Below, in pieces: positions 55,756 through 64,000 of a stretch of DNA of 64,000 nucleotides (position 1 is the stretch's first letter; every line of letters begins with the position of its first letter). A program made the position numbers and the translations under genes. This DNA is from Ascarosepion bandense (Eukaryota; Mollusca; Cephalopoda; Sepiida; Sepiidae). Location of the stretch: the NCBI GenBank assembly GCA_037127315.1, contig JBBBDQ010001273.1:3442001-3506000 (forward strand), in the 5' to 3' direction. A model generated the notes under the pieces. That model did no database searches and had not been told where the DNA came from. It worked only from the letters and a program-made list of their open reading frames with translations.

Positions 55756-56735
55756 TATCAAAGTTCGCTGGGAAGCAAGAAAATGTTAGAGTTCCACAAG
55801 TGAGATGTGAGATAGGAGAAACTTACGGTTACATCTACCCATTTGAAAAGTATAATGATAAGACATTGCCGCCAATTTAGTCAGTCAGTTAATTGCCATG
55901 CATGATTCACGCTTTCAAGATGTAACTAACTAGGCAGATTTTTCTGAAGTAGGTGGTCATTACTTTCTGTGGAAGACCGGTTGCCAACCAAGGCTATAGA
56001 AACCAATCTGTCCTGCTATTTAGGCCTTAACTGGAGGAAGAAGGGATGGATGAAGTGAATGAAACGAATTCGACTGGAATTCGAACTCTGCTAGCCTATT
56101 TCTCATTCTGAGCCGGTATCTAGCACCACAACGCACTTCCAGTACTACCCATTAATTTATAAATCTAGGTACCACAGCGGAAACTTTATCAGAACAATTA
56201 ACATGAAAATATTTATAGAAAGGGCACAAAAAGCTACATTAGAGTGGTGGGAAAGGGACTGAAGCTGAGATGTCAGGTGAGGACCAATAAAATTGCGGAT
56301 TCGTCTGAATTTCATCAAGAATCTCTAAATATATGGAAAGAGCAACAGACCAAATGTGGCAGCGATATTCAAAGAAAGAGCGAATAGTAGACTCACAAAT
56401 ATGCAAGATAGATTCTAGCAAAAAAATTGCCTCGCAAGACATAGTGGACTAATTTTCTTAGCTGCAGATTTAGTAACTGATTCAATTTATTTCATGCCAT
56501 CATGAAAATGCTGGATGATTTTTACAAACTTCTGTGAGCATCCGATGCAGCCAAAAACTGTCAAAAGTGCCGTCCTATTGCTCCTCTGGTAGGTTCTCCT
56601 CAAGGTGACTCGTACCAAGATCTTTCCGTTGTTAAAAAGGACTGAATTTTCGTCAGTTTGATGAATATAGAGTAGATAGTCATCTTTTTGCTCTTGTACT
56701 AAATTATTTTTATTTGGGGATAACACCCTGCAACT
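55756..56735 (-). pseudogene. LINE type 2 RT-region fragment, split by SINE1
   Basis: The minus frame 56239-56442 reads EAIFLLESILHICESTIRSF, then FEYRCHIWSVALSIYLEILD and EIQTNPQFYWSSPDIS. It matches the thumb-side RT region of CR1/jockey-like LINEs (pattern STIRPxxEYxxHIWxGAPxxYLxxLDxIQ). Upstream on the minus strand (56487-56726) is a frame with KIIQHFHDGMK that is probably the preceding segment. The C-terminal side reappears beyond the SINE at 55760-55879. Frameshifts and stops are present. The YxDD motif is not found. Confidence 0.7.
55880..56138 (-). mobile_element. SINE1 (copy 14), inside a LINE
   Basis: Tail GTCAGTCAGTTAATTGCCAT at 55880, with the segment GCGATCATGTCTCGAAAGAG reduced, and head ending TAGCACCACAACGCACTTCC. 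It separates two parts of a type-2 LINE. Confidence 0.88.
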
Positions 56736-58215
56736 TATTATTTAAAGTTTGTACAATGTTGCAATGTCATGCGTAAATGCGTTGACTTACATAAACGGAA
56801 GAAATTAAATAAGGTAAATAAACAAACGGTAAAGAGTGTCCTACCGTCTGTGTGGATTAAACCCTTCCTAACTCGGAGCACACTTTCTCTACATAGACAT
56901 ATTATACCTTTTTGGAACAAGGATGATGTCGGGATTGAAAATCTGCCCTTCATCTAGTGCTTGAACATCTAACATTGGGATTTCTGTCTGGATGAGAAGA
57001 GATCATTGAAAAAGTAGAATTTTAAAAAACTGAAAAAAAAATTACTGATTTTAAAAGATTTTAATTTATATTGATTTAAATGTAACACAAACACTGCGAA
57101 TTAAAAAATAATACAATTCAAAATGTTTGCCAAGTTTTGTAAACTTATGATATCAATTGTATTTCTTCAAAATGCCAAGGAATCAGTGTTAAAGAGAGAG
57201 TTTTCGTTACGTGAGGTTTTGAGGTTCTGCAGAGTTTGTGATTTGCAGAACTTAAGTCAATTGAAGTGCCACGGATTTTCTTATCTGAAGAGCTTAATTT
57301 TCGAGCTGAATTGGAATTTCAGCCCAAATATGAATTTCTGAGAAAAAAATGGGTCTTTTGATCGGAACTGGATTTATAGCCCGAATCAGTAAAATTGTGG
57401 TTTTGAAGTTGCCTGAATTGAAAAATTCAAAGGTATTTCTTCAAAATGATCATTACTCTTTTTTCAGCTGGACCCTTAGTCTCTTGAGTTTTGGACCGGA
57501 AGGTCAATTAGCCCCCACAGAAGCTAGCTTAAAAGTCTGCACAAGGGTGTGGCTCTTAAGCTAGTATATAAGGAACAACATATACAATAAGAAAAGGCAG
57601 CGATTGAAAGCTTTAGTTGGCCTTTGACGAGACGGCTCCTGCCGAATACATTTCTTTTTTTTTTTTGCGTCAGCTGATTGACTGATAAAATATACGGGTG
57701 TCAAGTAGGGAAAAATAACTGTTCCCATTATAATATTTAATAATACAGGACATCGTGGAAGTTGTCTGATATCTCTTCCTCCATATGCCCCGCTGGTCAT
57801 TGTCAAATGCTGTTGTCGTTGGTGCCTGCTGCTTTAAATGTCTCGGCATGAATGCTATAATTTCCTGATGCTTTGCCTGAGTTTGTCTATGGTGATCTCT
57901 GCCATACAAGGCAGTAGGTTAAGCTCAAACTGGGGCGACTGCTGAATAATCAGACCTAGGGCTGCAGAGTCAAATATGAAGGGTCTATTGAGAAGGTGGC
58001 TGAAGTGGTCTGTACTGCGTTTTTTTTTGTTTTTTTTTTTTCATAGCTGCTAGATCTTTAATCTCGGTTCTACAATCAAAACGCAACCATGGAGCACTAC
58101 CAGAAATGATGGACTATATACTCCTGAAAAAAAAAACAAAAAAACAAAAGAATCACATGGAAAGCAGTAACAAGAACTAAAGTAGGTTTTTAAAAAAGAA
58201 TGAAACAGAAATATA
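56736..58215. other. Unannotated stretch
   Basis: No supported gene. Frames of 62-83 codons are present on both strands without domains. Near 57180-57450 a loosely repeated AATTCAGC/GAATTTC text may be a weak internal duplication. Confidence 0.35.
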
Positions 58216-58219
58216 TGTA

Positions 58220-58383
58220 GAAAGAATAAAAAGAAGAAAGTTGTAAAATAGTAGAAAATAGAGAAAAAAATGAGGAAAGAAAGAAAAATTCCCGAGAAAT
58301 AGAAAGAAAGAAAGAAAGAAAAAAAGAAAGAAATAGAAGGAATCGAACGCTGGACTTTAAAAAGAAAGAAACGGCAAGTAAAT

Positions 58384-58420
<37 letters not shown>

Positions 58421-58880
58421 ATCATGAGTAAAAGAAACGAAGGCTGATCTTTAAAAATAAACAGACATAAAATAAGCGTAGAAAGAAAGAAAGAGAAAAA
58501 GGAAAGAATCAAGAGTAAGAGAAACGAAGGCTCGTCATTCAAAAAGAAAGAAACGGAAAATAAATGTAAAAAGAAAGAAAAAATGAAGGAAGGAAAGAAA
58601 TAAAAAAGAAAGGAAAAAGAAAGAATCAAGAGTAAAAGAAACGAAGGCTTGTCTTTCAAAAAGAAAGAGAATATAACGAAGAGAAAAAAACGAAGGAAGG
58701 AATGACGCGTAAAAGAAATCGAAGACTGGTCTTTAAAAAGAAAGATAAAGAAAGTTCTTTATAAAGAAAGAAATGTAGAAGGAAAGAAATCACTCGTAAA
58801 AAAAACAAACGCTGGTCTTTAAAAATAAAGAAACGAGAAATAAATATAGAAAGAACGAGACATGAAAACAGGGAAACACG
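58220..58880 (+). repeat. Purine-rich minisatellite of ~80-120 bp units with (GAAA)n
   Basis: Units are recognised by GAGTAAAAGAAACGAAGGCT followed by GGTCTTTAAAAAGAAAGAAA and an AAATAAATG tail. Starts lie near 58349, 58439, 58529, 58646, 58724 and 58810. Variable-length GAAA runs between them (for example 58381-58421) set the unit length. The 100- and 83-codon minus frames (FFLSFF-type) read this array. Confidence 0.85.
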
Positions 58881-59885
58881 AAATTGTATAAACGGTCGAG
58901 CAAACAAGATCGATCAAAAACAAATGTACTTTGTGGGTGCATGAGCGAATATATTTCATCCATGGGCGGAGTCGAGACAGCGGCCCCTACAGGTAATGAT
59001 GGCATCTATTGTTGTAGGGGAATTGGGTATGACGTGAAGTTGCCCTGCCTCGTTAGTCAGGAGAGCAGCAAGTTGATGAGTGCCGCCCTCTTGTGAGATG
59101 TCATTATAATTCAAAGTCCTGCAAGAGACTGAAGCGTTTCGTGCTTAAGAGCCGTTTAGGAGGCCTACAGGGTGGTCAAAACAAATACCGGTGAAACTCT
59201 TTATTGTGAATACCCAAGGATAGTGTCGGGTATAGATTCTTGTCGACTCGGTCTAGTTTCAATGGATAATGGTCCTGGGGATTTGTATTTTGTACATAAT
59301 GGGGCATTTATAGTTAGTTTATTAAATAAAGTACACTCTATGTATTGATACATTCATTTTTGTTTTCTGGCATAGTCTAAAAAGGAAATATCTTTCCTGA
59401 CAACGGGTTTTATTGTCAATCAGCTCTCGTTATATATGACCGAACCTGATAGCAATTAAGTTATAATCACGACAATGTTATCATTGTCATACAGAAAATT
59501 ACGGCGTACAAATCGAGTTTTCAAGCTCAAAATATATTTCCAAAACTAGATGGTCGACTTAGATAAAATGCAAATTATATTAAATTACGCAAATTATACT
59601 TAACGCGACAGCACGCATTGCGCCCAATCGATACGCTAAATGATGGCGTCACTGGTTGTTTATTTACAGCCGTGATGCAAATAGTGGATGAGTGATAATG
59701 TATTTTACAATAACGTACGATACCTAGCAGTACAATAAAAACTACCTGGTAGGACATGCAATTTATGGCATTAATATTTTTTAATATGTTTATTAATAGA
59801 CCTGACGAACTTTAAATGTTCGCTAAGTTAAAACGAAACAATAAACGGTATCTACCGGTGTGAGTTGTAGGCTGTTTGCTATACA
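58881..59885. other. Unannotated stretch
   Basis: No supported gene. A CTACAGGGTGGTCAAAACAA motif at about 59166-59185 resembles a DNA-transposon end. Confidence 0.35.
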
Positions 59886-60245
59886 ACGCATATAGAAAGA
59901 TTTTGCGATCAGAAGAATGCTGCGTATATCATGGACCGAGCATGTGAGCAACGATGTGGTGTTGGAAAGAATGGCAACGAAAAAAAAATTCATAGTGAGC
60001 ACCAGAAAGAGACAACTAAAGTTCCTGGGACATGCAATGAGGAAGGAGAACCTGATACTGACAGGCCAGAAGGAGAAAAAAAGAGACAGAGGAAGGCAGT
60101 GGATAACATATTTGAAGGACCAGAGCAGATGGATGCCAGAACTGGGGTTGGGTGGTGTAACAGGAGAAAACGTACTAAGAGCCACCAGGGATAGGGAGAC
60201 GTGGAAAGCCATAATCGCCTACGTTCTGAAAGGACAGGGCACAAG
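59886..60245 (+). pseudogene. LINE type 1 C-terminal domain, open for >100 codons
   Basis: The frame 59917-60420 is open for 167 codons. The first ~108 residues are the C-terminal part of the type-1 LINE polyprotein: MLRISWTEHVSNDVVLERMA, then RQLKFLGHAMRKENLILTGQ, a KKRDRGRQWITYLKD segment, and VTGENVLRATRDRETWKAII, ending YVLKGQGT. This is the best preserved stretch of coding sequence in the window and defines the order used to read the other copies. The RT and endonuclease domains are missing. The frame runs ~58 codons past the usual end into unrelated sequence. It is a 5'-truncated insertion, not a host gene. The 129- and 84-codon minus-strand frames are antisense shadows. Confidence 0.85.
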
Positions 60246-60595
60246 TCTCAGTATACAAGTAATTGGTGTGACCTTATGTAGATTTTGTGCACGGATTATG
60301 GTATATTGTAGTCTAACTACATTTACCGGTAGGGCTAAGGTTTCGGACCAATGTCAGTCTATCGTATGTTTGGAGGTCGAACTATATGGGAGCTATATAC
60401 CTAATTCTATTCCCGCATGATCTACAATGAGGGACACACTACGAATATATGGATCGAAACGATACGATGTTGATAAAGGCTTACAAAGAATAGTTTTTTT
60501 CCCTCTAATGAAAGTGTGGTCGTTGGGTTACTGGTAAGAAAATGGGTGGGGCTTGAAATTTTCAACATCCTTTGGTATAGCCATGAACAATTTCA
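60246..60595. other. Unannotated stretch
   Basis: Nothing recognised beyond the read-through of the LINE frame. Confidence 0.3.
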
Positions 60596-60596
60596 G

Positions 60597-60633
<37 letters not shown>
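60597..60633 (+). repeat. (GATA)n microsatellite
   Basis: About nine GATA units. Confidence 0.95.
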
Positions 60634-60786
60634 TTGAGCAGAGTGAAATAGACAGACAAAGAACAGATATTTTTTTACAGTATGATATTAAGGCCCGAGG
60701 GTTACTTCGTTAGATAGTTCACATGGATAGTATGGGAAAATAATGGGTTAGTCTAGACTTGAACAGTTCAAGATTGTAATAATCGT

Positions 60787-61550
60787 TTTTTTTTTGTTTT
60801 TTTTTGTTTCCTGTTTAGGATGCGGTTTCCGGTTTTCTCTTTTCCTTTATTATTATTATTATTTTTTTCAATTGGAGTAGATAGACTAAACTATCGCCCG
60901 GTTCACACTCCACCCACATCTATTGAACAGGTGAAGAGGCTCATCCCTTGTTTCCTGTTAGGATGCGGTTTCCGGTTTTCTCTTTTCCAATCTTTTCACT
61001 CTTTTCCTTTATTATTCTTTTTTTTCAATTGGAGTAGATAGACTAAACTATCGCCCGGTTCACACTCCGCCCACGTCTATTGAACAGGTGGAGAGGCTCA
61101 TCCCTTGTATCCTGTTTGGGATGCGGTTTCCGGTTTTCTCTTTTCCAATCTTTTCACTCTTTTCCTTATTTTTTATTTTTTTTTCAATTGGAGTAGATAG
61201 ACTAAACTGTCGCCCGGTTCGCGCCCCACCCACTTTTATTGAACGGGTGAAGAGGCTCATCCCTTTTTTCCTGTTTGGGATGCGGTTTCCGGTTTTCTCT
61301 TTTCCAATCTTTTCACTCTTTTCCTTTATTATTCTTTTTTTTCAATTGGAGTAGATAGACTAAACTATCGCCCGGTTCACACTCCACCCACATCTATTGA
61401 ACAGGTGAAGAGGCTCATCCCTTGTTTCCTGTTTAGGATGTGGTTTCCGGCTTTCTCTTTTCCATTCTTTTTTACCCTTACGTAGCCCCCTGCGCATCAG
61501 TGGCGTTACCGCCTTGCTCGGGGTGATATGATTAAAAAAAAAAAAAACAT
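60787..61550 (+). mobile_element. VNTR retroposon derived from a LINE type 2 3' UTR
   Basis: Five starts of CCTGTTTAGGATGCGGTTTC (variants) lie at 60810, 60954, 61111, 61270 and 61438. This gives units of 144-168 bp that also carry TCAATTGGAGTAGATAGACT and TATTGAACAGGTGAAGAGGC. The last unit leads into TACGTAGCCCCCTGCGCATC, AGTGGCGTTACCGCCTTGCT and CGGGGTGATATGATT plus a poly-A run, so the plus strand is sense. Related 3' ends follow type-2 LINE C-termini at 29.6 and 42.0 kb. This fits an extremely 5'-truncated LINE copy consisting of its repeat-bearing 3' UTR. Frames of 73-88 codons here read the repeat. Confidence 0.75.
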
Positions 61551-61784
61551 CCTCTTGGGAGTTTGTTCCATAGGGCCATGGTTCGCGGGAAGAAGCTTTT
61601 TGAGTGGAACTTACTTCTTTTCGATAGGATACGCAGTCAATGTGGGTTGTTTGCTGCTATGTAAGTGACATGTTGGATCCTAGCCATGAAAGTCAAACCT
61701 GGTGGAACCAAATGATGCACTTCGCCCGAGCACTTTTCATGATAGTAGTAACAGAGCAGTGATAGATTCACTACATCCCACGCG

Positions 61785-61787
61785 CGT

Positions 61788-61853
<66 letters not shown>
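61785..61853 (+). repeat. Compound microsatellite (TG)n(GA)n
   Basis: TG run to about 61812, then GA run with one AAAG interruption. Confidence 0.95.
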
Positions 61854-61854
<1 letters not shown>

Positions 61855-62158
61855 GTTAGAGCGTTGAAAATTATTATTCTTCAACAAGGCGTCAGAGACG
61901 CTTTTGGATTCTCTCAAGACTGGAAGGCACGGGCTGCTCCTGCCCAGATATGGCAACATTACTTCATTTGCGGCCTGATCTGGCACTTATAAAGGTAGAG
62001 CATAGCATGAGGAGTCAGGTTACTACTGAAGAGGTACAGGGAGCCAGTCACTTTACCTGCATCTTTAGCAATTGATTGTATATAGGAATTTCACTTGAGG
62101 AGGATAGATAGATTAATAATGAACAGACTGAGATAGATACACAAATCTGGAAAGACTG

Positions 62159-62159
<1 letters not shown>

Positions 62160-62223
<64 letters not shown>
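62160..62223 (+). repeat. (GATA)n microsatellite
   Basis: About sixteen GATA units. Confidence 0.97.
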
Positions 62224-62224
<1 letters not shown>

Positions 62225-63308
62225 AAACATTTTCAGACAATTAGCTAGATAAAAAGATAAACTTATAGATGTGCATGGGAGGTGGTATGATAGACTGATT
62301 CTCGCTGCAGGTTACATTTGTTGGGCGTAGAGAGTAAATGACTTTCAACGACTATCGGACACGATCGCTCTAACCGCAGCAGCGCGAAGCGATGATGTGG
62401 TCGTTTGTGGTATTAGTAGATAGAAAAAACAAATGCAAACGCCTTTTAATCCAAAGTTAGGCCATTCTAATCCTGTGGCTACGTAATAAGATCCATTTGT
62501 ATCCTCCTGACACACTCCGCCTACAATGGCAGCTATCAAAGCAAGTCTTGTGACAATGAAACGTTAATCATCCATTTCTCGCCTTGAAGGCAAGTGAGCT
62601 AGCTGATTCATACGAGGCCAGGTGGTCCCCACTGACGTGATGTGGGTTGAGGCGGTGGAGAGTTTGTAGTAAAATAGAATGATCGTCCATCCAGACGCTG
62701 ACCTAACAAGTACTGCCCTAAACAGTTATAGCCCAATCGTTAGAACAATCCTCTTCCTTATCTAGCTTGATTGCAGTTTCATACTTCTTTTTGCTCCCCC
62801 GCCTTTCTTTTTTAGTGATTGATATCAGCTCTGTGCATGTGATAAACAGAGATAGGAAGTGTCTGGATTTGCGTGGCTGGTTAGGTTCGTTAACTTAGAT
62901 TCATAAAGTGATATCGTCCTTTAGGGCAGGGAATTCGTACGGGAATTTAAAATGTCTCATTTTCAAATTTATTCTCTCTAAAACAACATCTGAAAAAGTA
63001 TTTGTTTAGGCTGAAACTAAAGTGGTAGTATCTAGAAATTAATTAGAAGATAGAGTTGGATTTTAATTCGGCATTTCTAAATACTTCGATTTGTGAATGT
63101 TGTCATGTTTTTCTTCTCGGAGTGAACGTTTTTATCGGAACGTGTTTGATGAAAGCAATTATGTTAGAAGTTCGGGTGGAGTTTAGCAGCTTACCAGAAT
63201 GTAGATTCAGATTATCATTGCTGGTGCGGGTATACAGGGTGGTTGATGCTGTGAGTCGAGATTCTCTCTTGAGAATATAGTAGCAAGTTAAATAGAAGCT
63301 GTCCTTCA
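62224..63308. other. Unannotated stretch
   Basis: No supported gene. The 74-codon plus frame at 63056-63280 has no domain and lies beside a TATACAGGGTGG motif near 63231. Confidence 0.35.
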
Positions 63309-64000
63309 ATATGGCAGCGAATGCTGGACAATCTTATCGAAGATAACGAAAAAACTTGAGCAACCGAAATGTGGTTCTACAGAAGGATGCTGAGGATAGA
63401 ATGGACAGAACATGCGAGCAATGACAAATTTTTGGAGAAGATAGGCAGACACAAAAAGGAAACTGATACTTAACACCAGAAAAAGACAACTGAATTTTGG
63501 GGGGCATGTAATGAAGAAGGTGCGGATGTGCGTTGTAGTACAGTGGATACCGATTAAGAACGAGAAATCGGAGAGCCGAGTTCGAATTCCAGTTGAAATC
63601 GTTGCATTTACATACGCACAAATAAACTTGGGAAAGGTATGAATCTGTCGCATTTTTCCTCCAGCTATGGGTTGAATAGCAGGACAGATTGGGTTCTATA
63701 GCTTTGGTTGGCAACCAGTCTGCTGCAGAAATCAATGGCAACCTACTGCGGGAAAATCTTCTGTCCAGTCAGTTATATATTGAAAGAGACATAATCGTCA
63801 AAGCGTCTATCACGTATGACACTTGAATGACTGAATGAGGAAGAAGAGCTTGAAGAACTTGATGCTCACGGAACGAATAGAGGGAAAGAAACATGGGAGA
63901 GTAACAAATGCCATACTTGATGGACTTAAGTAGCTGGATGGTATAGCGGGGATCGAGTGGGATAACAGGAGAAGGGGTGTTAAGAGCGCAAGAGATAGAA
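63309..64000 (+). pseudogene. LINE type 1 C-terminal fragment, split by SINE1, runs off the window
   Basis: The reading TEMWFYRRMLRIEWTEHASN-like text at about 63366-63425 is the C-terminal region of the type-1 LINE; the glutamate/threonine codons before W are partly altered. After a frameshift comes the block GGHVMKK-like (63500-63518), which is interrupted by SINE1. It then resumes with EELEELDAHGTNR and an RxGGxxG-like area at 63840-63990. The end lies beyond the window. The 115- and 135-codon minus frames are shadows of LINE plus SINE. Confidence 0.75.
63521..63833 (+). mobile_element. SINE1 (copy 15), inside a LINE
   Basis: Full-length head GGATGTGCGTTGTAGTACAG, B box GAGTTCGAATTCCAG, end GACACTTGAATGACTG. 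AATGAAGAAG at 63511-63520 and AATGAGGAAG at 63834-63843 flank it and probably are the target-site duplication (one mismatch). The LINE text continues on both sides. Confidence 0.92.

Larger units (their letters stand above)
60680..62110 (-). pseudogene. LINE type 2 RT/C-terminal region, interrupted
   Basis: On the minus strand, about 61880-61995, the reading QIRPQMK, then CCHIWAGAARAF, corresponds to the IRPxMEYCCHIWAGA thumb segment. Further 3' (61550-61640) are the codons for SFFPRT-like and LWNKLPRGC-like residues, and the text CATCCTCTTGGGAGTTTGTT is shared with 40868-40890. The element then breaks at AAGATTGTAATAATCG (60769-60785). Uninterrupted copy 40.8 kb reads AAGATTGTAGTAATCG directly before GGGAAGCATCCTCTTGG. 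The VNTR retroposon therefore sits inside this LINE. A (TG)n(GA)n tract at 61785-61851 also interrupts it. Confidence 0.7.

Noticed and set aside
57561..57909. Minus-strand frames of 79-81 codons as a possible exon
   Set aside because: No recognisable domain and no splice-site pattern that supports an exon.

Overview
This window looks like gene-poor, repeat-dominated nuclear DNA from a metazoan, most likely a cephalopod mollusc such as an octopus. The organism call is inference. It rests on the AT-rich composition, the very dense (TA)n, (CA/TG)n, (GA)n and (GATA)n microsatellites, and many copies of a tRNA-derived SINE of the type I associate with octopus genomes, mixed with decayed non-LTR retrotransposons. 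I found no convincing host protein-coding gene, rRNA, canonical tRNA gene or CRISPR. Almost all open frames are short readings of microsatellites, pyrimidine tracts or transposon debris.

Six interspersed layers explain much of the window. (1) SINE1 is a ~300-bp tRNA-derived SINE with Pol III A/B-box-like head and an end reading cacttaactgactg. There are at least 16 copies in both orientations, including two tandem dimers (24684-25168 and 40126-40750). (2) An endonuclease/reverse-transcriptase LINE (type 1, RTE-like) has a YADD-type RT motif and a C-terminal FYRRML region. Copies are at 6.8, 9.2, 26.0, 30.8, 31.4, 39.9, 45.0, 59.9 and 63.3 kb. (3) A second LINE (type 2, CR1/jockey-like) has a C-terminal RTxxLWNxLP motif and lies at 29.6, 30.7, 36.4, 40.8, 42.0, 42.8, 55.8-56.5 and 60.7-62.1 kb. 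Its 3' UTR seems to be the source of a ~150-bp tandem-repeat retroposon at 60.8-61.5 and 46.9-47.2 kb. (4) A non-coding AT-rich DNA element of ~1.55 kb has inverted termini TAGGTACCTCC and, at 33.1-34.7 kb, a perfect 8-bp target duplication (TACTGATC), as in hAT-like transposons. Relatives lie at 2.8-3.5, 46.9-47.3, 47.4-50.6 and 51.6-53.1 kb. (5) Degraded Tc1/mariner/IS630-type transposase remnants lie at 3.5 and 11.7-12.1 kb, with short fragments carrying CAGGGTG-like ends beside TA. (6) Two further tRNA-like repeats (SINE2 and SINE3) and two foldback elements often border (TA)n microsatellites.

Layout: 0.3-1.2 kb minisatellite; 1.9-5.6 kb SINE1, TIR element, mariner fragment and a 184-bp tandem array split by SINE2; 6.8-9.6 kb LINE type 1 and SINE1; 10.4-11.1 kb pyrimidine tract; 11.7 kb transposase relic; 13-25 kb SINEs, foldback and microsatellites; 26-32.4 kb LINE debris; 33-35 kb intact-ended TIR element; 36-43 kb LINE type 2 fragments, a 1.7-kb pyrimidine tract and a SINE dimer; 44-53 kb microsatellites, tRNA-bearing hairpin, LINE type 1, foldback and the cluster of TIR elements; 54-64 kb LINEs, a purine-rich minisatellite and the VNTR retroposon. 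Insertions are nested (SINE1 in LINE, SINE1 in TIR element, VNTR retroposon in LINE, SINE2 in satellite), which gives a partial order of events. All family assignments come from reading the sequence by eye; boundaries are approximate unless stated.
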